From Algoriphagus sp. (GTDB taxonomy: Bacteria > Bacteroidota > Bacteroidia > Cytophagales > Cyclobacteriaceae): a stretch of DNA of 64,000 nucleotides. Below, one piece after another: positions 56,517 to 64,000 of this stretch. The translations under genes and the position numbers were made by a program. Position 1 is the stretch's first letter, and each line of letters opens with the position of its first letter. Location of the stretch: NCBI RefSeq assembly GCF_029254265.1, contig NZ_JAQWXX010000074.1, positions 1 to 64,000 of the forward strand. Reading direction: 5' to 3'. The notes under the pieces are model-generated. The model was not told the DNA's origin and did not search any database. It was given only the letters and a program-made list of their open reading frames with translations.

Positions 56517-57260
56517 TCAATTCTGGGACAAAGTGCACTTGTTTTCAAGTAGTGGAGTAAGGTCCTTGATCTTGGTCAAAATAGAACCATAGTGGAGGTT
56601 ATTTCTATAATTGACGGCGATCAGTAAGGATGCCACGTGTTTGAGTTCTTTCAGTTGAAGAGGGGTTAGTGGATTTCGGTCGAGCAACTCTTGCTGGACA
56701 ATCGTCGTGTCAAGTCCTTCTTTCATAAAGGTGTTATCAATAAAACCTATGGCATAAAAGTCATCGATTTCAAACATTTCATCAAGGCCAATTCGGCCAT
56801 TGGTGGAGATATTATTTGCCAGACCTTCTGCTTCTTGGAGATATGTCCCTACCTGATCCACGATAGTTTGATCGGTAAATGTATTGAGATTTCCACTAGA
56901 CTTAAGGTCGCTATACCCGGCAGAAATCGGGTTGAATTCGTAACTTATCTTTGAAGTTGCTTGAAGCATTAACTGGATGGATTTTTCCTTTTCGGGAGAA
57001 TCTAAAAGTAACTCTCGAAGTAATTCATTGCTTTTGGTCAATCGGAGTTCGCTTTCCTCCAGTAGGATATTCAGTTGGATTTCATCTTGCTTAAGGTCTG
57101 CCAAAAATCTGCAATAATAATCCTGTACAAGACTTCTGTTTTTGGAGTTTTCATTCCAGTTATTCAGTGCAAAAGCCCCCAAAATACCGATGGTAATCAC
57201 CAGAATCTCCAAGATATATTCTGGCCATTTTTCTTTGAGTATAGAGAGGATTCTTTTCAT
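56517..57260 (-). CDS. DUF6090-related membrane protein, MKRIL subtype
   Basis: 247 residues. The N-terminus differs from the MISFF type: MKRILSILKEKWPEYILE, then membrane helix VITIGILGAFALNNWNEN. Downstream it matches the family (YSDLKSSGNLNTFTDQTI; coiled coil at ~45-90). Ends with a single Cys near the C-terminus (ENKCTLSQN). Overlaps the upstream gene by four bases. Confidence 0.8.
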   Translation of the reverse strand: MKRILSILKEKWPEYILEILVITIGILGAFALNNWNENSKNRSLVQDYYCRFLADLKQDEIQLNILLEESELRLTKSNELLRELLLDSPEKEKSIQLMLQATSKISYEFNPISAGYSDLKSSGNLNTFTDQTIVDQVGTYLQEAEGLANNISTNGRIGLDEMFEIDDFYAIGFIDNTFMKEGLDTTIVQQELLDRNPLTPLQLKELKHVASLLIAVNYRNNLHYGSILTKIKDLTPLLENKCTLSQN

Positions 57261-57955
57261 TTCTGGGGGGTTAAGTATCCATCAATTTCATCGATAATTG
57301 TAAGTGCTTCTGACCGGAAACGAATGAGTTCAGTCACGTATATGGAATACAGGATATAATAGGCTCCCACCCTTTTTTTAAATGCCATATTATCAATAGC
57401 AAAATCCGAAAAAGCGGTTCTATCATTTTCTCCAAATGCGAATTCCAAAAACCAATCTTGCTGTGTCCAATAATCATAATTATTGCGAAAATTATTGGCG
57501 AGCTCATCGCTGGCTATATCTATTTCGACAAGGTGCTCGGTGTAGAAATGACTCACCAAATTTGATAGTCTCATGCTTTCTTCATCATCCAAGTCTACCG
57601 AATTCTCAAGTAAAGTTAGACCACGCTGCTCTAACATGATATCCTCATAGCCTAAGAAAGATTTGGCATAAGTTGGGTCGGAGATTAATACCTCTCGGGT
57701 AGCACGACCATCAATCATTTCGAGCATATGATTCATGCTGATTTGGTAACCGCCAATCGCGGAATCAATTTCTGAAATATCAGATAAAAGATCGTCCTTT
57801 ATAAAACCATAGATCTTCTTATTCTGGATTTCAAGTGCTCGTGATTCTTTCCAGCTATTGAGCAGAAATGCGCCCAAAATACCGATGGTAATCACCAGGA
57901 TTTCCAGAATATATTCAGGCCATTTTTCTTTAAGAATGGAGAGGATTCGTTTCAT
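57257..57955 (-). CDS. DUF6090-related membrane protein, MKRIL subtype
   Basis: 232 residues. The first 30 residues (MKRILSILKEKWPEYILEIL) are identical to those of the next gene downstream while the rest is unrelated by eye. Membrane helix VITIGILGAFLLNSWKES. The usual SSG motif is replaced by LTLLENSVDLDDEESMRLS. Four-base overlaps at both ends. Confidence 0.78.
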   Translation of the reverse strand: MKRILSILKEKWPEYILEILVITIGILGAFLLNSWKESRALEIQNKKIYGFIKDDLLSDISEIDSAIGGYQISMNHMLEMIDGRATREVLISDPTYAKSFLGYEDIMLEQRGLTLLENSVDLDDEESMRLSNLVSHFYTEHLVEIDIASDELANNFRNNYDYWTQQDWFLEFAFGENDRTAFSDFAIDNMAFKKRVGAYYILYSIYVTELIRFRSEALTIIDEIDGYLTPQK

Positions 57956-58677
57956 TGTTCAAGTCTTTTTATTTCAATCTCCAAATCAAGGATCATGGAC
58001 TCCACCGATTTCCTTAGATTTTCATAAAAGTAGCCGATATAAGATCCGGTGCGATTTTGTTGGGTTTTGATAAAATAAAGGTATTCCTGATCAGTTTTGA
58101 GGGATTCAAAGTCTAAGGGAACCATACTTCCTTCAAAAGTATTGTCCTTACCCTCAAAATTATATCCTGACTCAAACCGACCCGGCAAAATTTGCCTCAT
58201 GTGGTATTGCACTTCATCCAATTCCTCTTGCTCGGCTTTTAGGAAAAAATCATATTGGGAATCATAGACAGCGATCAGCTTATTGCGGATATCTGTATTG
58301 GAAATGATATCCAAACCTCTGGATTTAGCAGTTTCGAAGGAGCTGGTCGAGTGAACAAAATGGAGGGGTAAAAGTGTATAAATGAATTGAGAAGCCAGGG
58401 AATCGTGGTATGAACCATCTTTTTCCAAAACTTCAAGGATCAGGTTTAAGGCGTTCTGGCTTTTTCTGAGTTCATTCATATTGAAATTTATTTCCACCAG
58501 ATCGGACGTCAGTTCTGTTTTACATCCTTTGAGGATTTCGATTTCTGATTGTCTTCTTGCTTTGTTCTGTCCATAGTTTGACAGCTCAAAAGCCCCATAG
58601 ATACCGATGATCAGCACCAAAATCTCAAAAAAGTATTCCGGCCATTTTTGGTTGAGGGTGGAGAGGATTCGTTTCAT
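57952..58677 (-). CDS. DUF6090-related membrane protein, MKRIL subtype
   Basis: 241 residues. Start MKRILSTLNQKWPEYFFEIL, membrane helix VLIIGIYGAFELSNYGQN. Central motif FETAKSRGLDIISNTDIRNK, nearer to the MISFF-type genes than to its two MKRIL neighbours. First of the three MKRIL-type genes. Overlaps the upstream MISLF-type gene by four bases. Confidence 0.78.
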   Translation of the reverse strand: MKRILSTLNQKWPEYFFEILVLIIGIYGAFELSNYGQNKARRQSEIEILKGCKTELTSDLVEINFNMNELRKSQNALNLILEVLEKDGSYHDSLASQFIYTLLPLHFVHSTSSFETAKSRGLDIISNTDIRNKLIAVYDSQYDFFLKAEQEELDEVQYHMRQILPGRFESGYNFEGKDNTFEGSMVPLDFESLKTDQEYLYFIKTQQNRTGSYIGYFYENLRKSVESMILDLEIEIKRLEQ

Positions 58678-59417
58678 TGTTTCAGCTCTTTTTGGATCAA
58701 TTCTTTTAGTTTCTGGTTTTGGGTCAGGACTGTTTCAATGTTGAATTCGGTGTTTTTGCATTTGATGGATGATTCCAAAATCAGTTGTTGAAATTCCGGT
58801 ATTTTGGAAAGAAGAATTAAATCTGCTTCATCAATAAAATCAATGGGTGCTTCTCCTTTAGTTTTAAAGGCTTTATTCTCAAACCAGCTGGACAATTGGT
58901 GGACTTTTTTGTCAGCCAAAAAAATCCGAACTCTATTTTCTACCAATTTGGAAAATTCCGAATAGGCATCATCGAGATCTTTCAAGTTCCTGGCATAAGT
59001 GACAATCTCTTTTCGAATTACCTCATCCGAGATTTTACCAGCAACAGAAGGATCATTCTTTATCGCTACAGGATTATAATAGATCATGAACCTGATCATA
59101 TTCGGGTTTTCAATCTCCAAATCCATCCCTTTCACTCCGATTTCATAGAGTACCTCATGCAGGTTATTTATTTTAGTTAGGCTTGCAAGGTTTTCAGTGA
59201 ATGAGAGTGAATCGGCTCTTAAATCCTGAATAAGATTATTTAACACTGCCTTCTCTGAAATTCTTGCTTTGCGAGCCTCATTGGCATTATTGATTTGAAG
59301 GGCTATCAAAATTCCAATAACTACTAAAAAGATTTCTCCTAATGCATAAGCGAGGTATTGTGTGACTCGGTTTTGGGTTAGAAGCTTTTGGCGGATTTTT
59401 CTAAAAAGTGAAATCAT
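58674..59417 (-). CDS. DUF6090 family membrane protein
   Basis: 247 residues. Start MISLFRKIRQKLLTQNRVTQ; membrane helix EIFLVVIGILIALQINNANE. The central motif is degenerate (DPSVAGKISDEVIRKEIVTY). It ends in a long amphipathic helix (NIETVLTQNQKLKELIQKEL). One base after the upstream stop codon; overlaps the downstream MKRIL-type gene. Confidence 0.83.
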   Translation of the reverse strand: MISLFRKIRQKLLTQNRVTQYLAYALGEIFLVVIGILIALQINNANEARKARISEKAVLNNLIQDLRADSLSFTENLASLTKINNLHEVLYEIGVKGMDLEIENPNMIRFMIYYNPVAIKNDPSVAGKISDEVIRKEIVTYARNLKDLDDAYSEFSKLVENRVRIFLADKKVHQLSSWFENKAFKTKGEAPIDFIDEADLILLSKIPEFQQLILESSIKCKNTEFNIETVLTQNQKLKELIQKELKQ

Positions 59418-59418
59418 C

Positions 59419-60216
59419 TTACTTAGTTTCAGATTTGATTAAGGATAGAATTAATTCAATCTTTTCTTTTACTCCTTCTGATTGTTGGTTGGTATAGACC
59501 GTGTTAGAGATCATTATAGCAATGTGATCTTCCAGATCAGGATGGTACAAATAGGGTTTAAAATCCGCCGGCTGAAAAAGTTCTTTTAAAGGAATCTCCT
59601 TATTAGTGTCACCCAAAGAGTAGATAGCCATAAAATCTTCATCCTGTAAAAACTGTGTAATTACTCCTCCCATCTGATAATGTTGGATCAAAAATGGTTG
59701 AAGTATGTTTTCAGTCAGATTAAAAATCACCATTTCCTCTTCACTGAGATCTCCTAAGAAACTTTCAAAAGAGGTTAGCTCTTTACGCAATTCAGCATTT
59801 TTTATCAGGTACAGTTTCCCGGAATTACTAAGCTCATTCGTCACGCCCAATACTGGATTGAATGTGGGTCTGGTGGTCATCCTGGATAAGTGAAAATTTA
59901 AACTGTCCACATCTACAATAGTGGATTCAAGCTTCCGGTAGCTCAATAGCTTTAAGCAGGATTTAATCATTTCCTTTCGGATATAAATCTTGCTGTTCAG
60001 CTGCTCCAAGTTTTTGTTGTATTCCATTTCCAGCTGTGCTAGGAGCTGCTGCTCTTGCTTTCGATCCTGTCGATTTTGATTCCAGGTATTGATCTGCAAG
60101 GCCAACAAAATCCCGATCACCACTAGAATGATCTCTCCTATGGCATAAATCAGATACCGGGTGATCCGGTTTTGGGATAGGAGTTGCTGGCGGATTTTGC
60201 GGAAGAAGGAGATCAT
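59419..60216 (-). CDS. DUF6090 family membrane protein
   Basis: 265 residues. Start MISFFRKIRQQLLSQNRITR; membrane helix EIILVVIGILLALQINTW. Coiled coil rich in Gln (QEQQLLAQLEMEYNKNLEQL). Central motif NELSNSGKLYLIKNAELRKE is the best match to the family consensus in the array. Confidence 0.86.
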   Translation of the reverse strand: MISFFRKIRQQLLSQNRITRYLIYAIGEIILVVIGILLALQINTWNQNRQDRKQEQQLLAQLEMEYNKNLEQLNSKIYIRKEMIKSCLKLLSYRKLESTIVDVDSLNFHLSRMTTRPTFNPVLGVTNELSNSGKLYLIKNAELRKELTSFESFLGDLSEEEMVIFNLTENILQPFLIQHYQMGGVITQFLQDEDFMAIYSLGDTNKEIPLKELFQPADFKPYLYHPDLEDHIAIMISNTVYTNQQSEGVKEKIELILSLIKSETK

Positions 60217-60249
60217 TAAATCTTGTTTAATTTATGTTTTAGCTTCTAT

Positions 60250-61029
60250 TTACTCCTTACTTGATTTCTTATCACTTTTAATACTATCCTCTAAATGGTT
60301 GATGAAAATCAAGGTCTCAGCATTTATTTCATTTAGCAATCGAATACAATCTTTATTAATCCAATAATGAAGTGCGGCATTTCGCAGGTATAGCTCTTGA
60401 TTTGCTTTTATTTCGTCAGCCATGGTTCCAACAGAAATCTCTGAGAAAAGAAAAGAAGTTAATCCAGTATCAAATCTTAATGCATCAGTCTGCATAAATA
60501 AAGGAGCGTCAATAGGTATGGCCCAATCTGTGTTTACCTTGAAATCCAATTCAACAGCTTGATATTTTTTGTAGTGGGCGACTATTTGGTCTCTTAATCC
60601 TGTGTCCTTAATGATTCCCAAATTCCCTGTACTAGATAAATCTTCGTAAGTGGAAATCGATGGATTGAAGCTAGGATAAAGGGAGCCATAAATTATAAAC
60701 TCAGTTGTGCTCAAAACCAATAGAGAATCACTATACACTTTACTATTCAGTATACTACTCAGATTGGCAATTTTTTCACTATTTTTTTCCAGCCGCTCAA
60801 TTTCAGCCGCGAAAGTGAGCACATCACTTTTGTTTTCCTGGATCAGTCTTGTGAGGTAAGATTTTTGCTGCTGGTTAAGCTTTATATTTTCATTCCAGGT
60901 ATTAATTTGAAGGGCGATCAGAATCCCGATCACTACCAACACGATTTCGCCTAAGGCATAGACCAAGTACCGGGTAATCTGGTTTTGAGAAAGGAGTTTT
61001 TGGCGGATTTTGCGGAAGAAGGTAATCAT
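60250..61029 (-). CDS. DUF6090 family membrane protein (first of the 11-gene run)
   Basis: 259 residues. Start MITFFRKIRQKLLSQNQITR, with Thr at position 3; membrane helix EIVLVVIGILIALQINTW. Central motif YEDLSSTGNLGIIKDTGLRD. Ends in a charged tail (EDSIKSDKKSSKE). About 85 bases separate it from the amidohydrolase stop, the largest gap in the array, so a promoter could lie at 61030-61115. Confidence 0.85.
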   Translation of the reverse strand: MITFFRKIRQKLLSQNQITRYLVYALGEIVLVVIGILIALQINTWNENIKLNQQQKSYLTRLIQENKSDVLTFAAEIERLEKNSEKIANLSSILNSKVYSDSLLVLSTTEFIIYGSLYPSFNPSISTYEDLSSTGNLGIIKDTGLRDQIVAHYKKYQAVELDFKVNTDWAIPIDAPLFMQTDALRFDTGLTSFLFSEISVGTMADEIKANQELYLRNAALHYWINKDCIRLLNEINAETLIFINHLEDSIKSDKKSSKE

Positions 61030-61115
61030 GGGAGTTTATTTTTCGAATGGCACATTAACTAGCCTCAACAATCCTCCTCGCATCACATGGGTTATTGATC
61101 TGAAATTACTGGCAT

Positions 61116-62453
61116 CTAGTGAGGATCCTTATCCAAGATGATTAGATCAGCCATTTTTCCAACTTCCAATGTGCCAAAATCATCCAACCTTCTCATGGTT
61201 TTCGCTCCGTTTTGTGTGGCCATCGGGATCAAATCCTTAGCAGGAATCCCCGCCGCCTGCATTGCTTCCAACTCATCATAGATCGAGAGACCATGAAGTG
61301 TCCCCGGATTCCCTGCATCGGTGGACAGGGCAATGGGAATACCTGCTTCATAGAGGAGCTTCAGATTAGCATACATGTTGGTTTTTAGTTGGTCATCAAC
61401 TTCTTCTGTTTTCTTGACCATTTCCTCAAATTTTTCAGAGCCATTATAGTACTTGAAAAATGCTTGGGAATCCTTAAGTAAATTTCTGGTTTCGGAATCT
61501 ACGACCTGATTGGGATCGTTTAAGGGGTATTCTCCCCGTAGCGATTTGAATGCAATAGAATAGCCCGGAACTACCACTAAAGTAGGGCAAACGATAACTC
61601 CTGATTCCTTTGCCATTTGGATAAACTCTTCATCCACTACTTGGTCATCCACACTATGCACCAATACTTTCGCTCCCAATCGAATAGCTTCCTTTGCTTC
61701 ATCCAGATTGGTAGCATGAACAATCAGTTGATTTCCCTGGGTTTTGACTTCTTCTGCTACAGCTCGAAGGCTTTGCATAAATAGGGAATCCTTTAGGTTA
61801 AAGCTCCAGATTTTAATTCCTGTTGAGCCCATGGCAGTACTCTTTTGCACATATTCTTTTCCAAATTCAGGGGAAGTCAAGGCAAGCATTTGTCGGGCAG
61901 GTGGGACATTGAAGATATCCAGCCGGTCTTGATCAAAAGGAGTAAGCAAGGGCCCCGCCGCAGCTACATGGGGAGCATTAAGGTTTGATTCTGCCGACTT
62001 GGCGAGATGAACGGTCCATTCAAAGCCACCCACATCATAGACCGCCGTGACTCCGGAGCGGAGATAGCTTTCCAAATAAGGTTGTGGGTCTCTTTTCAGT
62101 CTGGCCTGAAGGCTATCAAAGCGAAGTGTATCACGGATATCCAAGGCATCCGGCCGACCATCAAAAAAGCCCGTCTGTGAAAAGTGCACATGGGCATCAA
62201 CTAACCCAGGAGCGATAAACTTACCTGTAACATCCATCAAATTGACATTTTCAGGGATTTCGATTTCAGGACCTCCTATGGCGGATATTTTACCATCCTG
62301 AAGAATGATGACACTGTTCGAAATGGAATTTCCGGTACCATCAAAAAGTTTGGCTCCTTGCAGAACTGTGATTTTTGATTCAGAGCTAGGGCTTGGGCTA
62401 CAGGCTGCAAGAATCAAGATTCCAAGCAGAGGCAAAAAAGAAGGTCTTTGCAT
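61116..62453 (-). CDS. Lipoprotein amidohydrolase (imidazolonepropionase-like)
   Basis: 445 residues from the ATG at 62451-62453. A start nine codons further up is possible but overlaps the upstream gene and adds residues before a clean lipoprotein signal (FLPLLGILILAACSPS; lipobox LAAC). The amidohydrolase metal motifs are present: DAHVHF near 85, GIKIWSF (candidate carboxylated Lys), LIVHATN, VLVHSVDD and ALSTDAGNPG. The composite urease-type beta-sandwich is seen at both ends (ITVLQGAKLFDGTG; GTLEVGKMADLIILDKD). The substrate is unclear; cyclic amide or imide and peptide-like hydrolases share this pattern. It is embedded in the DUF6090 array and may be co-transcribed with it. Confidence 0.9.
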   Translation of the reverse strand: MQRPSFLPLLGILILAACSPSPSSESKITVLQGAKLFDGTGNSISNSVIILQDGKISAIGGPEIEIPENVNLMDVTGKFIAPGLVDAHVHFSQTGFFDGRPDALDIRDTLRFDSLQARLKRDPQPYLESYLRSGVTAVYDVGGFEWTVHLAKSAESNLNAPHVAAAGPLLTPFDQDRLDIFNVPPARQMLALTSPEFGKEYVQKSTAMGSTGIKIWSFNLKDSLFMQSLRAVAEEVKTQGNQLIVHATNLDEAKEAIRLGAKVLVHSVDDQVVDEEFIQMAKESGVIVCPTLVVVPGYSIAFKSLRGEYPLNDPNQVVDSETRNLLKDSQAFFKYYNGSEKFEEMVKKTEEVDDQLKTNMYANLKLLYEAGIPIALSTDAGNPGTLHGLSIYDELEAMQAAGIPAKDLIPMATQNGAKTMRRLDDFGTLEVGKMADLIILDKDPH

Positions 62454-62457
62454 AAAG

Positions 62458-63225
62458 TTACGATTTGGTATTTGTTTCAATTTGCTGATCTAGGACTAAA
62501 AGCAATTCTTCAAAAAACTCAAGCAGCGCTTTTTCATCATTTATCCCATCAATTCTCCAGGAATCCACATTGCTCAGGATATCTTCGATAAGTCTATTCT
62601 GAAAAAACCAATGGTAATCGGAAGTGTAAAATCCTTTAGGAAAATCGTTGTACTCACCATCTGATAAGATTCGATTAGAAGAACTGATTTTACCATCAAT
62701 GGCTGGCCAAAGCCTATTGATTATTAAGTCTTTAACTACATCAAATTCCTCCAAGCCATCAACTACTTCGCCTTCAAAGGAAGTCAACATGGATTTTAAT
62801 TTTTCATTTTGAAGGTAATCCAAATTACCTGAAGAGATAATTGATTTGATATAACCGTTTCTTACTTCGAAAGTGTACACCGTTTCGGCATTGAAAAGAA
62901 GTGTATCTAGTGATTTAGAGGAAATGGATGATATATCAGTCCCAAAAAGATTTAACAGCTCGAAACTAGACTTATGGGCAAGTTCGTGGTAGGCGATATT
63001 GGTTTTTAGGTTCTGAATATTTAGGAGGAGTTCTGTCCGTAGGTTTTGGAGTATACTTTGTTCAGCAATTCGGATTTTACGTTGTTCATTCCAGTTATTC
63101 ACTTGCAGCGCTATCAAGATTCCAATCACAACTAGGAAAATTTCTCCCACAGCATAGACTAGGTATCGCGTGACCCGATTTTGGGAGAGGAGTTTTTGGC
63201 GGATTTTTCGGAAGAAGGAGATCAT
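62458..63225 (-). CDS. DUF6090 family membrane protein
   Basis: 255 residues. Canonical start MISFFRKIRQKLLSQNRVTR and membrane helix EIFLVVIGILIALQVNNW. Central motif IKSIISSGNLDYLQNEKLKS. The stop is four bases from the chosen amidohydrolase start, so the two are likely co-transcribed. One base after the gene upstream. Confidence 0.86.
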   Translation of the reverse strand: MISFFRKIRQKLLSQNRVTRYLVYAVGEIFLVVIGILIALQVNNWNEQRKIRIAEQSILQNLRTELLLNIQNLKTNIAYHELAHKSSFELLNLFGTDISSISSKSLDTLLFNAETVYTFEVRNGYIKSIISSGNLDYLQNEKLKSMLTSFEGEVVDGLEEFDVVKDLIINRLWPAIDGKISSSNRILSDGEYNDFPKGFYTSDYHWFFQNRLIEDILSNVDSWRIDGINDEKALLEFFEELLLVLDQQIETNTKS

Positions 63226-63226
63226 T

Positions 63227-64000
63227 TTATTTTTTTCTATTCAATTCATCCTCAATCATTTTGAGCGTGATGTTGATAAAATCTTTAATGTTCAATTCGT
63301 TGACCGAAACGTAATCATTGTTATGCTTGTGATGCCAGATTTGATTCTCAAATTCTAAATAATCCGAGTCTCGTAGCTGGGTTTTGAATGGGGATTTCTC
63401 TTGGTAGTTTTGAAGATAATCTTTCTTGTCATAAGGGAGTTTTTTAGTGAGCTCACCATTCGCCAATGGAAAACGCTTCATTAGAAATGGCATTAAATTC
63501 ATGGTATAGTTGTCTGATCTAAAAAGAATATCCTCTTCTTGATCAATTAAAAGCGTCAGCCAGTTTACTATTTGAGTGCGTAGGGCGTCATTTTTCAGCA
63601 GAATTAATTTTCCGGAATTGACGATTTCGCTTGCGACTCCTGTTTGCGCATCAAAGGAATTGAATGTGCCTATCCTCACGAGTAGATCATCTATAAGTTC
63701 AGCATTATTTCCGATAGAATTAGATCGAATTATCTGCGTGAGTTTTAGGCAATCCTCAGTTACTTTTGTATTAATATTAATACTGTAGTTTATTTCCTTC
63801 AGATTAATTTCAAATTCTTCTTTTAGCCCAAAAAGTATTTCCGATTCCTCCTCATTTTCAATTCGTTGCTGATTCCAGGTATTGATCTGAAGTGCTATCA
63901 ATATTCCAATGACCACCAAAAATATTTCCCCTAGAGCATAAGCTAGATATTGGCTTACCCGATTTTGGGATAGGAGCTTTTGGCGGATTTTTCTTAAGAA
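63227..64000 (-). CDS. DUF6090 family membrane protein, 5' end outside the window
   Basis: 257 codons are visible. The frame stays open to base 64000 and reads FLRKIRQKLLSQNRVSQYLA before the membrane helix, so only three or four N-terminal residues are missing. Central motif ASEIVNSGKLILLKNDALRT. The array therefore probably continues beyond the window. Confidence 0.85.
   Translation of the reverse strand, partial: FLRKIRQKLLSQNRVSQYLAYALGEIFLVVIGILIALQINTWNQQRIENEEESEILFGLKEEFEINLKEINYSININTKVTEDCLKLTQIIRSNSIGNNAELIDDLLVRIGTFNSFDAQTGVASEIVNSGKLILLKNDALRTQIVNWLTLLIDQEEDILFRSDNYTMNLMPFLMKRFPLANGELTKKLPYDKKDYLQNYQEKSPFKTQLRDSDYLEFENQIWHHKHNNDYVSVNELNIKDFINITLKMIEDELNRKK

Noticed and set aside
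52729..64000. DUF6090 array as a toxin-immunity or defence island
   Set aside because: No toxin, nuclease, protease-activated or effector domain is present, and the proteins show no catalytic motif.

Overview
The window looks like chromosomal DNA of a Bacteroidota bacterium, probably order Cytophagales (an Algoriphagus/Cyclobacteriaceae-like genome is my best guess). The basis is the combination of two-component-propeller histidine kinases, TonB-plug proteins with carboxypeptidase-like N-termini, a GLPGLI protein, a large DUF6090 family and AT-rich intergenic DNA without clear Shine-Dalgarno sequences. No rRNA, tRNA or CRISPR array was seen.

Region 1 (1-31647, minus strand) is a run of six sensor histidine kinases. 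In transcription order these are a propeller kinase (27775-31647), three giant soluble kinases of 2912, 2026 and 1756 residues with a 7TM-type kinase (724 residues) between the last two, and, past an IS110-family element, a second propeller kinase (281-3967). The first five are 2-8 bases apart and form an operon. The giant kinases consist mostly of a tandem ~190-residue module (13, 9 and 7 copies, 29 in all) strung on a conserved helical linker, two of them capped by an NTF2/SnoaL-like domain. No response regulator lies in the window. The distal propeller kinase has Asp in place of the phospho-accepting His. A decayed C-terminal fragment of a further kinase lies beside the IS110 element, whose long upstream leader can fold like a bridge RNA.

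Region 2 (31.6-34.8 kb) holds two DUF6090 membrane-protein genes, decayed DUF6090 5' ends and a REP-associated tyrosine transposase (RAYT) between REP-like palindromes. Region 3 (34.8-45.9 kb, plus strand) holds a tricorn-like protease, an acyl-CoA ligase, an M28 aminopeptidase, a frameshifted small secreted peptide, and a translationally coupled GLPGLI/TonB-plug outer-membrane pair lying between the M28 gene and a second M28 3' end. Region 4 (45.9-52.7 kb, minus strand) holds two tandem OpgC-like acyltransferases, an outer-membrane beta-barrel gene broken by one stop codon, a secreted NTF2-like protein, an EthD-family protein, and a second, decayed RAYT/REP/DUF6090 unit.

Region 5 (52.7-64 kb, minus strand) is an array of 13 DUF6090 genes, mostly with start/stop overlaps, interrupted by one lipoprotein amidohydrolase. 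With region 2 this makes 15 DUF6090 genes and three orphan 5' fragments in one window. Their first ~45 codons are near-constant even at the DNA level, while the remainder diverges strongly.

The most unusual features are the giant modular kinases and the constant-5'/variable-3' DUF6090 array. Also notable are short repeats translated inside kinase ATPase domains, the His-to-Asp kinase, and the RAYT/DUF6090 composite unit found twice.
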